Shown here: in pieces, positions 36,480-48,904 of the stretch
Layout of the letters: each line of letters starts with the position of its first letter
Position numbering within the stretch: position 1 is the first letter of the stretch
Assembly: GCF_004664715.2 (NCBI RefSeq)
Contig: NC_051073.1
Coordinates: forward strand, 61,117,379-61,181,378
Length of the DNA stretch: 64,000 nt
From: Peromyscus leucopus
Taxonomy: Eukaryota > Chordata > Mammalia > Rodentia > Cricetidae
Direction: 5' to 3'
Made by a program: the position numbers and the translations under genes
Notes under the pieces: generated by a model
The model's input: the letters and a program-made list of their open reading frames with translations, nothing else
Database searches by the model: none
What the model was told of the DNA's origin: nothing

Positions 36480-37870
36480 CGTGGACCTGAGTGTTGGCTG
36501 TACCTTCCTCGTCACCATTTTATTTTTCCTTCCTCCGCCAGATTGTCCTCATCAGTCTGCAAACATGGTCTCATTTCTCCCACTCTATCCCCCTCCATTT
36601 GCACCCCGTTTCTTTGGCCCCTCTGTATTACAAAGTCCTTCCAGGCTGCTCTCCCTTGGCCTCTTTTGTATTTGCTCACTGTTTCATCTCCATCACTGCC
36701 CTGCATCTGTGATAATCTGAGATCATTTCTGAGCCTTGACTCCCTAGCATCTGACCTTGTCATTCACTTTCTCGCCCCTGAACTGCTTTCTCTCGTGGGC
36801 TTCCAGGACATATCCAGCTCATGATCTCCTTCTCTGCTGGCGCCTTCTTCTCAGCCTGTCCTGTTGCCTTAATCGGAGGCTGATCCTTGGATTTCTCTAC
36901 CTGTGCTCACTCTTTTTTACCCCCATGCCCCAGTCTCACATTTTAGATGCCGATTTAGGTCTCCATCCTGAGCCTCTCCTTAAACTCCTTATCAGGACTT
37001 CCAGCTGTCTTCTTGAGCGCATCATTAATGTCTACTCCCCTTCCCCTGCTTAGCCTGTCTAAACCTCATGCTCCACATTCCTTTGCAAACCAGCTCCTTC
37101 AGTCTTTCCACACCAGCAATGGCAAGTGTAGCTCTTCTAGTGGTTCAGGCTCGAGGTTGTGACTCCTGAATGCTATTCTCTCATAACTTATATCTAACCT
37201 GAGCAAATTCTCTTCCATCTGTTTGTAAAAGTCACCCACCACCTGAACACACCACCTCCAGTACCCTCATCTGAGTAAGCCGCGCTCCTCTGTACTATGG
37301 CAGTGGCTTTCTAGTCTAATCCTCTGCTTCTGTTCTTGCTCTTCTGTGGCTTCCAGCACCATCCTTTGGACATTGAAGACTGATCGCATCATTCCTCTCC
37401 TCAGACCCTTCAAGTGTCTCCTACTTAGAGTAAAAGTCAGAGGGATCCACAGGCCTTCAGACTCCCCAAACATACCCTGTTCTCTGTTCACTTCCCCCTA
37501 GGCACCCCGGCCACGCTGGCTCACAGAAAGGTCAGACTCTCCCCTGCCTTTGAAATACACTTGTGTTGCCTCTGCTGGGACTGCAGCTTCTTCAGATCTT
37601 CACACAGCTAACTCCTCAGCTTCTCAAGCTTGTATCTAAAAGTTACCTTCAGAAGGGGGGCGTCTCTGACCCTCCATTAAAGGGGAATACAGCATCCCTT
37701 TCAAGTTCTCCCTTACTTTACTCTCACCAAATGTTACATGTTTTTAAAAATGTACTTGATTAACTTTTGATATTCTGCTACAGGAATATGTGGGACCTTT
37801 TAGCTTTATTTTATTCACATTGTATTTTAGGGCCCTTGAATAAAACTGAATGCAAAACAATCTCCATTAA
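36480..37870 (+). mobile_element. LINE-2 (L2) remnant
   Basis: 'atcgcatcattcctctcctc', 'agacccttcaagtgtctcct', 'ttagagtaaaagtcagaggg' and 'gatcttcacacagctaactc' follow the L2 3' region in order from about 37280 on. The upstream pyrimidine-rich 36480-37280 is probably the same element but weaker. It predates rodents. Confidence 0.65.
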
Positions 37871-39165
37871 TGTTCAGTGACTTAATGAGGCTTCCCCTCT
37901 TTCCCTTCTGCCTCTATTTTTTTTCTTCTTCCTTCCTTCCAAGAGGATGTCCTGGGAAGTGATAGTCCAGTGTTTGTCCAGCTGGTATCACTAACTGGTC
38001 TTAGGAACTAAAGCTTTACCTGTGTCAGAAATGATCTCTGATCTCTGTACCATTACCATCATAGCTATATCATAACTACCACCCACTCACACTAGCCATG
38101 ATGGTCCGCCCACAGCTCACTTTCTCCTGGTCCTACATTTACTATTTCACAGGAAGAAGCGAGAGAGATGGTGCTACCTGATGCATGGGTCACAGTGAAG
38201 CTGAAATGGAGCTGGCAATGGCTGTACCATAGTCCAGACCTTGGCTCGGGTCTAGCCCACTTCCGGGTTTTGGCTGTGGAGTACATTCATCCATCTCCTT
38301 GGAGTCGATGCACCTGTGTGCATTAACTCCGGTTAAGGCACCTTCATGTTCTTTTGCAAACACTGCAGTTTAAAACTTTCAGCTCAGTTCCTAAGGTGCA
38401 GGAGTCTGGGGAAAGGCAACTGTTCTCTAAGAGTCTGTATAGGCTGCCATCCAAGACTCAGGTGACTGCCATCTCAATTGGAGGCTGTAGCCCTCTTCCT
38501 GGCCAATGACTATTGGCAGAATTCCATTTCTTGCGGTTTTAGGCCAGTTTTCTTGCCAGCTATTAGCAAGAGAGTCCACTGATTTCCAGAAGCCCTCCTC
38601 AGATCTTAGTGACACGCTCCTCTCACAGAAGTCACAGCCTGGTTGTTGCTTTTGTTTCCCAGTCTACCAGAGACCTCTTCTATTTCTTCTTGCCTTTTTA
38701 AAAGGCTCACAGGATGAAGCCAGGCCAACTGGAATGATCTTTCTTTTGGATAATCCAAGTCAACTGGTTGGGGACCATCATCATGTTTGCACATTCCCGT
38801 CTGGCACATAAACTTAGTCATAGGGGTGATGCTCCATTAAATTCATGGATGCCCCCACACTCAAATGGATGACAGTGTAGTTGAGCATGTACCGCAGCAG
38901 GCGGAATTGTGGCAGGACCTTAGAATTCCGCCTGCCACAGCATGCCTCTCAGTAGGGTAAGGAGAAGAGATCCATCATCTTTCTCCAGAGACTCAGGACC
39001 CTCAAGACAGCCGACACAGCTACCATGAGGGTCCTGGATCGCCTTTCCCTCCTCATAGCTCCTTGGGCAGCCATTTCTTGAGATCCTTCTAGAACTAGTT
39101 AGGAAAAGCAGAGTGATCCTCATAAGTGAGAATAGCCACCTAATCAGAATCTGCTTAAGGACCTG

Positions 39166-39169
<4 letters not shown>
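37871..39169. other. Mostly unassigned, contains a perfect hairpin
   Basis: 38420-38880 resembles an old mammalian repeat whose name I cannot fix. A 12-base perfect inverted repeat lies at 38897-38935. Confidence 0.4.
38897..38935. repeat. Perfect 12-bp inverted repeat with 15-base loop
   Basis: GCAGGCGGAATT (38897-38908) pairs with AATTCCGCCTGC (38924-38935). The loop's GTGGCAGG (38909-38916) can instead pair with CCTGCCAC (38931-38938). Confidence 0.95.

Positions 39170-39213
<44 letters not shown>
39170..39213. repeat. (GT)22 microsatellite
   Basis: A perfect GT run of 44 bases. Confidence 0.98.
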
Positions 39214-39218
<5 letters not shown>

Positions 39219-40746
39219 ACTACCACAGTGGGATGCAGGATATGGATGTGGCTCTTTGTGATTTTTTTTTTTTTTGCAGTTGATTTGACTTTCTGAAGAA
39301 CTGCCCTGGCCTATATGGCACCTTTACTTACAAGGGACAAGGTGGTCCCAAGGCAGACACGGCCCCTCAGCATATGGCTTAGCAAGTGGGACAGGAGCTG
39401 GACTTCAGCCACTACCATCCCTCAGAAAACTGCCTGCTTTTCCTGCCCCCAGACTTTCTATTCCTATCTCACATTATTCATCTTCTAAATATGCACAACA
39501 CTCCCTCCCCCACCTCAGGAAAAGAAAGAATAAAATAAAATGAAACACCCTCTTCAGTCTTCTCCACCTTCCCTCTGCAAGAACTCTAATCCTTTCTTCA
39601 TGTGGAGAGAGGTTTTTCTAGCTGTCTCTGTATAGATGATTCAAATCTGTACCTTGGTCCCACCTCGCTCTTCAAATCTCAGTCCTGTGTCTAGCATCCC
39701 AGATCCCAAGTCCACAGAGGATGCATAGTCTTTCCTCGGGCCAGCCCCAGACAATTCCAGTGTGCTAGTGGAGATGTATTCGTCCTGTTACCCATGACAT
39801 ACTAAAAAATCAACCTGACATCCTTCCCTGTCTGTAATCGAGTCTGGACCATTGTCCTTTTCCTGATGGTCCTTCTGCTCCACACTGATCTAAGCCTTTA
39901 GCTTCTCATGTCTGCACTCAGATTTCACATCAAGTGCAACAGTTTTCTGATCATGGTCCTTTTCCTTTCCTAGAGGTTCTTCCTGAGGGTAGTTTTGTGT
40001 CCCTTTGGGTAAAGTATGATCACATTTCTGGTTATCACAGCTGGCTGTGAGCTGTTGTTAGCAAATGGTTAACAGAGGCCTATAGAGCACAGGTTAGCCC
40101 TCCAAACAAAGACTTATCAGCTGTGTCAAGATGGAGAAACCACGGTCTACGTCCCTTCCTCCACATCCCTTGGTGCCACAGCCTGATTCTACTTAAGGAA
40201 ATGCATTCTGCACATACTTACCCCTCTCTTTATATATATAAAGCCCAGTTTTCTATAATCTCAAAAGCTACCTCTGCCTAAGATAGCTTTTGTTTTCCTT
40301 TTCAAGCCAGTAAATCTTTCCATTCTCTTAAAGCCCATACACAGCAGCATTGCCACACTGTGTGGTGGGTTGGTCTTCTTTGTCCCTTTAAGCCCACTCT
40401 TGAGTCATCTCTGTCTTAGCCTGTATATCAGGATGGCAGCTTCTGGGCCCTGATGGTCTTCAGTGTCTGGTGAGTTTGGCCTATGGGAGGAAACAGTAGG
40501 TGTTTTTCCCCAGCTCTGAACCCAAGTCTCCTGCCTTGGATGTCCAGCATCCGCTCCGATCTAGCACCTCTTCTTCCACTCACCATTCACTTACCTTTGC
40601 TTGTGGATTTATTGACTTTCAGATGGCCTTTTACCATGCGGACTGGGTTGGCTTCGCACTCATGAGTCTCCAGCCTCGGACTCTGGGGTGTTGGGTTTAC
40701 AAGGAAGGATCTTTACTCCAAGCAACGTGCAATTCTCTTTGTTCAT
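39214..40746. other. No gene or named element seen
   Basis: Unique-looking sequence; a TATATATATAAAG patch near 40232-40244 with 'ccagtaaatctttcc' downstream is faintly LTR-like. Confidence 0.4.
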
Positions 40747-40897
40747 TTTTTTTGTTTGTTTTTTGTTTTTTGAGACAGGGTTCTCTGTGTAGCCTTGGCT
40801 GTCCTGGAACTCATTCTGTAGACCAGGCTGGCCTTAAATTCAGGGATCCAGCTGCCTCTGCCTCCCGAGTGCTGGGATTAAAGGCGTGCTCTGCCAT
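40747..40897 (-). repeat. B1 SINE
   Basis: Antisense B1 with a T/G-rich tail and 'tgctgggattaaaggcgtgc' near its head. Confidence 0.93.
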
Positions 40898-41104
40898 ATC
40901 TGACTTGACATGCAATTCTGATAGGCCTCAGAAGTACTGTTTCCTCAGGGGTTGTAGTTCACTGGTTTTACTTACTGCTTGCCTTCCTAGGTCTAGGGAT
41001 AGCAACAATTTCCCACAACTGCTCGTCCTTGGGTTTACCACTGTGATCAGTTTGGTAAACTCTGCCAGTCCTCAGTAAATATTTTCTTAACTAAACTTTC
41101 CTTT

Positions 41105-41350
41105 TAAAAGATTTTTTTTAAATGTTTACGTTATTTGTATGTGTGTAAATGTTTTGTCTGGATGTATGTCAGTGTATCATATGTGTACTTGGTGTCCACA
41201 GAGGCCAGAAGAAGGCATTAGATCCTCTGGAACTGGAATTACAGGTGATTGTAACCGCTGCCCCATGCCAAGTGGGTGCTGGGAATTGAACCCAGGTCCT
41301 CTGGAAGAGCAGCCAGTGCTCTTAACCACTGAGCCATCTCTCCAGCCCAG
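41105..41350 (-). repeat. B3/RSINE-type SINE
   Basis: 'gggtgctgggaattgaaccc', 'aggtcctctggaagagcagc' and 'cttaaccactgagccatctc' are textbook antisense head sequence, and the 3' end is TG-rich. Confidence 0.93.
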
Positions 41351-42605
41351 CTAAGCTTTCTTGAATGTACCATATGCTCCTTGCTGGATCCCCACTGCCA
41401 CAGGAGAATTCTCTCTCCTCTGGGCTCCTAATTCAGAGATGTTTGTTGGGATCACGCCTTTGCCATTCAGTGTGGATGGATGCCCTACAGTGTGGTGATC
41501 TATTTGTGTCTACTATTTTCTGTGTTTCTACATTCTCTTGGCATATTTCCACACTCAGCAAATGTTTACCCATGAAAATTATGAGTTTCTTAAGCAAAGT
41601 GAATTTAAATTAATTCTTTCATATCAGAATTTTTTTTGAGGGGACTTGAACTCAGAGACGGTTCTCTGGTGGTTCAGAACCGAGCAAACCGTGGACCCTG
41701 TGATGTGAATTCTGCTGTTCAGACACTTACTTCCGTTTAAGTTCTGGTGCCAGAAGAAGTTCTGTCTATGTGTTGCTGCTGGATAAGGAATTCTCATTAA
41801 AATGGATGGTTTCTGGATTGTCTTCCTCCCTGGAAACCAATATCGCCTTCCTCTAGGACTCTGCCTCACTATCCTGCCGCTGGTCTGCAGGGGGCCAGTG
41901 TTCCGCTTGTCCCTGTGTCAAAAGCCTGGTGCCACACTGTGCCCAAGCCGTGCTTAATAAATGCCTCTTTGTCCCATGATTCACTTCAGTGAGTTTTTAT
42001 TTAAATATTTAATGAAGTAAAATTGGTATAAGTGCCTCCTTCGGGAATCTTGGGAAAGTACAGGGATGTAATCAAATGGTTTGCAAATTGTATTTACTTA
42101 TTTATAACTCTAATTTGAAAAGAAGGGGCTGGAATTTTGAAAGGGGACACTCACATTTCATAAAGAGTCTATGGAATGAGGGGGAAATCGTTCCTAGGAG
42201 AAGGGGTACATGCCAAGCCACTGTCTGGAGTTACTGCTTCCTATCTGTCTGATGTGGTAATGGTTATTTGTAGGGGTAATTAAAACAGCAATTCTTTCTG
42301 ACTGTTGCTAAATACAGGCCCATCTGTCTGCTTGTGCTGTGGAGGTCTGAGTGCAACCCTGATTCTGGTTATTTTCATGGCAAAAAAAAAAAAATCCCAC
42401 TCAGGTTTTCAGTGTGCCCGAGTGATGAGGGAGGGGAGGGGAGGGAAGAGGAGGGGAAGGATGGAAGGTATGCAAACCACCTGAATGATTTTACAGAAGA
42501 GCTTGCAATCACTGAAGCTACAAACAGGCTAAGTGACCCAGCCACATTATGTTTTTTTTTTTGTGGGTTCCAGGCACTTATGCCCTCATAGGTCTCCCTT
42601 CCATT
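41351..42605. other. No gene; LTR-like 3' end and a G-rich run
   Basis: 41880-41985 ends 'gccgtgcttaataaatgcct' like an LTR R/U5 region, without a recognisable start. A G-run cluster lies at 42429-42460. Confidence 0.4.
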
Positions 42606-42622
42606 AAGAATATAAAAGCTCA

Positions 42623-42794
42623 AGCCGGGCGTTGGTGGCACACGCCTTTAATCCCAGCACTTGGGAGGCAGAGACAGGCGGATCTCTGTGAGTTCGAGGC
42701 CAGCCTGGGCTACCAAGTGAGCTCCAGGAAAGGCGCAAAGCTACACAGAGAAACCCTGTCTCGAAAAACCAAAAAAAAAAAAAAAAAAAAAAAA
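42623..42794 (+). repeat. Young B1 SINE with perfect 17-base target duplication
   Basis: GCCGGGCGTTGGTGGCACAC head and long A tail. The 17-base AAGAATATAAAAGCTCA is repeated exactly at 42606-42622 and 42795-42811. Confidence 0.97.
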
Positions 42795-42811
42795 AAGAAT
42801 ATAAAAGCTCA

Positions 42812-44755
42812 TCTTTTACTACTGTTTTGACGTGACGAATAAATAAGTGTTATGTATAAACACATTTTTGTGGACCCCTAAATTCATTTCATTCTCTAAG
42901 TATTGGTTCTCCTGTGCCTAATGAATGCCTCTAAGTGAACAGAATGGAAAGAAAAGTTATCTTAGCCCCTTTAGGTGATTCAGAAGGACTTGGGCCCAAA
43001 TCTGTTCTCAGTGACTGCTGAAATAGGGGTTATGCTCACAAACAAGATGAATGAATATTCTTTCTCTGAGAACATCCCAGGTGCGGGCTGCTTACTTTGT
43101 AACCAGTCCTGGGCCAGCACACACATGGCCTTCCACGGCGATTGCCCCCTTTCTCACATGGGGACTGTGAGAAACGGGTGCCTTGATCTTTGCAGCTGAC
43201 TCAGATGCAGCAGCAGAAAGAAACGTGTAAAATAGTTTTTCTGATGATGAAAGTGATCCTGGTTTGTTGTGCAGTTTTGGAAAATGCAAAAGGCTAAAGA
43301 GATTTAACAAGATCCTCACTCCCCGACCCCTTAGTCCTGCCTCCCAGAACGAATTGCTGCTCTAGGCTTCCCAGGTGAAGCCGAGCCCAGATAGGTTGGG
43401 ACAGTTCCCACTCCTGGGAGCTCCTGCCTGATGCTTCCTCAGCTGGAAAATGCCTGCATTCTACTGCAGTGCCTCCTCTCCCCACAAGGCTGATAAGCTG
43501 GAACATTCACTGAAGAGGACAGGTTACAAAATGTCTATACAGTATGGTCTTAATTGTGTAGAAATGTCCATTAATATGGATTAAAAAAATCAGGTTCTTA
43601 TGTGTTAGATGTCTCAGAACTGGAGAAGCTCCAGAGTCGGGGAGGGAGAACCTTTTGGAGGATCAGCATCCAAACTCTCCACCCAAAGCAATTTCTTCAT
43701 CTATCTAGTAGTAATGTCACTCACTCCTATTTATCTCCTTTAGGATAAGAAGGACAGTGACCTCTCCAGGTCTAAACTCCAGATCTTTGGAGATGGTCAT
43801 CTTTGCTCATCTCTTCCTGCGCCTACTCAGAGTGATTTCTGCAAGCCTCAATTTGTATTCCACACTGGCAGTGGGTTTTCCCAGCCATCCTCCTGGGAAC
43901 ACGATTCTATTCTCTGCATAAAAGCAAAGATACAATTAAAGCTACGCATCAGAGAGCAATCAAAGGAACAACTCACATTACCATGGAGAGGATGCTACCG
44001 AACAAGGCAGTTTCTGCAAATGTTCTCTTCTCACTGTTGCCCCAAACGCAGAAGAGATGCTCCTGGTGCCTGCCTCTGCAGCCACCTGAGTCTGGTTCGT
44101 TTCAAAACACCAGGATCTGCACACAAAGTGTGTCTGTCTTCCTCGGGGGCCTGGTCCAGAGACTACAGTGTTTCCCTAGTTCTCTGTGTATCACCCCACA
44201 TCTGCTTTCCTTGAAGACTGGAGGCATTGGCTCCTGTGTTCCTATCAGATAGCCTTCCTCAGATGAACCCGGGTGGCCTGCTTTTCTGCAGCTGGTTCAG
44301 ATTCTAATGCCTTGCAGTTTACTTAGCAGCAGAAAGAGGAAACAGACATTTTGGTCCATAATTCATCTCAATGGCTTCATGGAAAGGCTTGGAAACTATG
44401 ACTCTATGAAATTGATACAGGTTAAGTGACCAGGGCCACATTATGGTTTTTGTGGGTCCTAAATACTTTTGCATTTGTAAGCCTCTCCTCCATTAAAAAT
44501 ATAAAAACTTGTGTTTTATAGTTGTTGGCATAATGACAAACACGTCATATTACAGAAACCCAGGTTGACACTTCTTTTCTAAAGTGTTAACATTGAACCT
44601 TGGATATTAGAATATTACTAGGTATAGTAGGCTTTGCACCTCTTGACAAAATATCCGACAGAGGAACTTACTGGGGGGAAATGTTTATTTTAATTCATGG
44701 TTTCAAAGAGTAAGCCATGGTAACATGGATCTGGTAAGGCTGAACATCAATCTCA

Positions 44756-44758
<3 letters not shown>
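42812..44758. other. No gene or named element seen
   Basis: Nearly 2 kb without a SINE I recognise. 44400-44520 echoes the text around 42480-42620 ('ccacattatg', 'tgtgggt', 'tccattaa..aatataaaa'), suggesting an old internal duplication. Confidence 0.45.

Positions 44759-44804
<46 letters not shown>
44759..44804. repeat. (GT)23 microsatellite
   Basis: A perfect GT run of 46 bases. Confidence 0.98.
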
Positions 44805-44807
<3 letters not shown>

Positions 44808-45529
44808 AGGAGACTATTGACCTCATGGTGGACAGGAAGCAAAGAGAAATAGAGGACAAGGCAAGATTGTATATTTTGAAGACATGGCTCCTTTTAATTT
44901 CTTCCAACCAGTTTCTAGAACCTTCCACAACGGTGCTGGGACCAAACATTTAACACATGTACCCATAGGGGACAATTCATATTCATAATGCCCAGCAAAA
45001 AAGATGGCGCATATAGTAGTTTAATTCAACAAATAACTGTCTGATCACCCTCTTTGTGCTGCCTCTGACACCATTCAAAGGCTTCAAGCCCTCTTTCGGC
45101 TTTTGAAGTGAGCTTTGGCTTTGGAGAAAGTTCAGCTGGATCCATCTTTACCCCGTATTGCTCATATCAGAAAGGGAAGTTGTTCACCTGCTCCAGCCCC
45201 AGTTATATGCACAGGAAGCAGGCATGCTCAGACTCGTTGCAGAGGTTGTGGAGTGAATAGAATCATTGAGGCAAAGCACGTTTCTTAAAGTGGAAGGCAC
45301 TCTGCACCATTGTGTCTTCCTTCAGATTGTAAGATTATTTGGTGAGGAAAACATTAGAAATTTTTGGTGTCATGTGAACTTGGCTTTTAATTAAAAAATG
45401 TGAGTTTGCACACTTGGTCCACTTTGTGGATTAACTACAATTCTCAATAGTGGCACACTAACTCAGTTCATGACTTAATATTTAATACACCAGTATTCGA
45501 TATTCATCTGTTCGTTCGACAAAGACTAA
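44805..45529. other. No gene or named element seen
   Basis: Unique-looking sequence with short frames only. Confidence 0.5.
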
Positions 45530-45598
45530 GCCTCCATGTATGATTTATTTGGGAGCTGGGTGGCGGGCCCCCCAAAAGAGCAAAAGCAAACAACATCC
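45530..45598 (+). mobile_element. 3' fragment of the 408-857 LTR family
   Basis: 'tccatgtatgatttatttgg' then 'gagctgggtggcgggccccc' and an AACAACA-like end match the 3' ends at 790-857 and 63031-63101. Confidence 0.75.
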
Positions 45599-46386
45599 AT
45601 GTACATCCACACATGTGTGAATGACCTACACACACCTGTGTACTCACACGCATGCATGCATACATGAATAAACATACATGCATACCACAATATACATATG
45701 CAAAAGAAGACCCTTTAATGGAGCAGTCAATGCATGCTTGAGGAATAAAAACCATCTTTAATATAAGCTTGGTCCAGACATGATCAGGAAAGGAAATCTG
45801 CCAGGAAGAAAGAAAACCTTGCACAGGAGGAGTTTCCAGGACCCTGGAAGACAGGCATAAGTACCACAGAGATGCTCACTGACCCCTGGCAGAAAGAATT
45901 CTAACAAACACCTGGCTGCAGAGAGTCCCCGGAGCTGGACTTGTCTCTCATTCTTGAATTGCATTTATTCTGGGAGCCACACAGAGTGCTGTGTCAATCT
46001 GCTACGAGGGAGGCAGAATTATAAATAGAAAATATGCTGAAAATAGGAAATAAGATGAAAGATGGCATTTGGGGCTTTCACGGCTCCCCCCCACCCTCCT
46101 TCAGGAGAGAGAGTGAAAAGCCACCCAGTTTTGGTGGAGATAAGAATCCAGGAGCCACTGTTCCCAGAGAAGCTGAAGGGAGGGAGGAGGGAGGAAGTGG
46201 TGAAGAGCGGAGGCCTGGGAGGGTCAGATGAAGCCCTAGGCAGATGAGAGGAGGTGGAGGAGAAACCAGGGTAAAGGGCAAGGATTTCCCCAGCAGGAGG
46301 GAAACTAAAATGAAAATAGCGAGACAGTGATAACGTGTGGCCAGAAAGAAAGACTGGTCAGGGGAAGTAGTGGAAACTCAGGTCCA
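45599..46386. other. No gene seen; impure CATG/ACAC-rich start
   Basis: 45599-45710 is rich in ACAC, GCATGCATGCAT and ACATACATG steps; the rest is unique. Confidence 0.5.
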
Positions 46387-46672
46387 GGCCTGGGGAGATG
46401 GACCAGTCGGTTAAGAGCTTGCTTTGCAAGCATAAAGACTTGAGTTCAAACCCCAGAACCTGCACAAAAAAGGCAGGGATGATGGAGTGCCCTTGTAATC
46501 CCACCACTGGAGAGGTGGAGATAGACAGGTCCCTGGGGCTTGCTGGCCAGACAGCCTGATCTAGTTGGTGAGTTCTGAGCCAGAGAGAGATCCTGTCTCA
46601 TAAGAGGTGGTGAATAGTACCTGAAGAAACGGTCCTCTGGTTGCTACATATCTACATATGTGCATGCACACA
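46387..46672 (+). repeat. tRNA-derived SINE (B2/B3 group, long form)
   Basis: 'ggcctggggagatggaccag', 'cggttaagagcttgctttgc', 'cttgtaatcccaccactgga' and 'ccagagagagatcctgtctc' follow this group's layout, like the copy at 4484. Confidence 0.7.
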
Positions 46673-46675
<3 letters not shown>

Positions 46676-46728
<53 letters not shown>

Positions 46729-46762
46729 CTCGCTCTCGCTCTCGCTCTTGCTCTCGCTCTCA
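46676..46762. repeat. (CT)n-(CGCTCT)n microsatellite
   Basis: A pure CT run of about 50 bases passes into six-base CGCTCT units (one TGCTCT variant) at about 46725-46762. Confidence 0.97.
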
Positions 46763-47704
46763 ATTAAGCTGGAAGGAAGGTTGACAAGGCTAAGAGACAG
46801 AAGACCCAGGAAATCAGGTTGTTTCATTTTCTCCTTTCCCCAAAACAGCCCTTGGCCCTCCACTCAAGATGAGTGTAGTTGAAGGTATTGTTGAATCCGT
46901 AAACAGAATGGCCTTCCAACAGGCATGGGAAAGGATGTTCCAGCTGTGGCCGAGGAGGGCTGTAGTAGGAGAACATCTTGGAACTGGAGGAGCATTCAAG
47001 TCTTAGTATTACCACTAGACTTTTGACCTTGAATATGTTGGCTGGCTCAGGTCTATAAACTAGGTTTGGATATAGACTCTGTCACAAATTTCTAGCTTGT
47101 TTGCTGTCTTTCTTTTTGCAGGGCTGGGATTGAACCCAGGGCCCTACCAGGGCATCACCCTCTCAGTCCTTCCTGTCTAATATTGATAAGTACGCTTCCC
47201 TTATATAGATTTTTCCCCATACAGTGTGGAGCAGCTGCCTGCTATAAAATCCACTTCCATAACTGTGTGAATACTCAAGGTGGGCAAGAATAGTGTGACT
47301 CCTAATCTAATCTATATACAGCACACAGCTCTCACGGAGATCAACCTGCTGAGCTGCTGGCTGTAGATAGCTTTCAGTCTTCTAGCCAGAGCAGCCCTCC
47401 TTCCCTTAAAGCAAAAATATTCAGTCCTCCTACCTCCTCTCTGTACCGCAGGGATGCTGAAGTTGAGTCTGTAGAGACTGAGTGCAGGAGCTGCAATGTG
47501 CTAGACAATTGCTAACCACCCAGAGTGATGCCAAGAAGGCCTACAGAGGACATAAAGAGGAAACTCCAGAGGGATGCTAACATAGCACTCTGCTTAGGGC
47601 ATGTGATGTATCTAGGCATTTTGTAAGTAGAAAGGATAGGCAGAACTTGAGGTACTGTTCTGTTTGTTCCCAAAGCACCAAAAGCTTAAATGTAGCCCAG
47701 TGCC
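46763..47704. other. No gene; weak MIR and ID fragments
   Basis: A possible MIR trace lies at 46995-47090 and an antisense ID-like piece 'gggattgaacccagggccct' at 47120-47175. Confidence 0.4.
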
Positions 47705-48015
47705 TTGGTTAGACTGATAAATGTCTTCTACTGTCTCAGGCATTTGAACACTTGACTTCCAGTTGATGGTGATGTTTGAGCGGATTAGGAGGTGTGGCCT
47801 TACTGGAAGAAGTATGCCACTAGGGGTGGCTTTGAGAATCTCCCCCCCCTCATCCCCCACCCTTGCTTTTTGTTCCTGTTGCTGTGCCTGCCACCTGCTG
47901 TCACGCCTCTGCACCACAATGGACTCATCCTTCCTGAACCATAAGGCCAAATAAACTCTTTCTTCCATAAGATGTCTTGGCCATGGTGTCTTAGAACACC
48001 AACAAAAATGTAATG
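47705..48015 (+). mobile_element. ORR1-like MaLR LTR
   Basis: 'cacttgacttccagttgatg', 'attaggaggtgtggccttac', 'ccaaataaactctttcttcc' and 'cttggccatggtgtcttaga' are in ORR1 order. Confidence 0.7.
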
Positions 48016-48257
48016 AATGCATTCAGGTTGGCCTGGAGCTGCTCATGTGGCCCAAGCTGGTCATCAGACCCATGACAGTCCTCTTTCCTCAGCCATCCCA
48101 GTGCCCGGATAATTGGAATGTGCCTCGTGTCCAGCATAACAAATCAGTAGGCACAGAACTCACTGAGCCCTCAACACTCAGTGGCTTTTCCAGCTTAAAG
48201 TTCCAAAGTAACAACACGGTCAAGTCTGTCACAGCACTATCCCAGTCCTGGTATCAA

Positions 48258-48780
48258 TTTCTGTCCTAATTAGGGTTACTGTTGCTGTGATGAAATACCA
48301 TGACCAGAAAAAAAACAAAAAAACAAAAAACAAAACAACAACAACAAAAAAAACTACATGAGGAAAAGGTTTCTTTGGCTTACACTTCCCATCATTGTTC
48401 ATCACTGAAGAAGACAGGAATTCAAACAGAACAGGAACCTGGAGGAAGAGGTTGATGCAGAGGCTGTGGAGAAATGCTGTTTACTGACTTGCTTCTCATG
48501 GCTCGCTCAGCCTGTTTTCTTGTAGAACTCAGGACTACCGTCCAGGGGTGGTCCCGAACTCAATGTGCTACCTCCAAGATCAACCACTAATTCAGAAAAT
48601 GCCCAACCATCAGATCTTATGGAGGCATTTTCTCAGCTGAGGTTCCCTTGCCTCTGATGCCTCTAGCTTGTGTCAAGTGGACATGAAATGAGCCAGCCCA
48701 GCTTCTCTTCGAGGGTTATCATGACCCAGTCATTTACACTGTGGTATGAAGAACCTCATCAAACTATCCCCCATTCAGCA
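48258..48780 (-). mobile_element. High-copy rodent LTR-type repeat, antisense
   Basis: 'tgctgtgatgaaataccatg' to 'acatgaaatgagccagccca' matches the antisense of the 11298 repeat, with an AAC-rich expansion at about 48308-48351. Confidence 0.55.
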
Positions 48781-48904
48781 CATCCCTGTTTAGAGTGAGA
48801 ATTTTAGTTAAAACTGTGGGAATCTCTTAGACCTCAGCTCCTGACACCCATATTATAACTTTGGTACCCATCACACAGACCTAGCACACAAGGAGACACA
48901 ACAT

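Noticed and set aside
36351..36824. 157-codon plus-strand frame
   Set aside because: Pyrimidine-rich L2-like sequence that happens to lack stops.
40500..41078. 192-codon plus-strand frame
   Set aside because: The second half is an antisense B1 read through and the first half matches no protein; no splice or start support.
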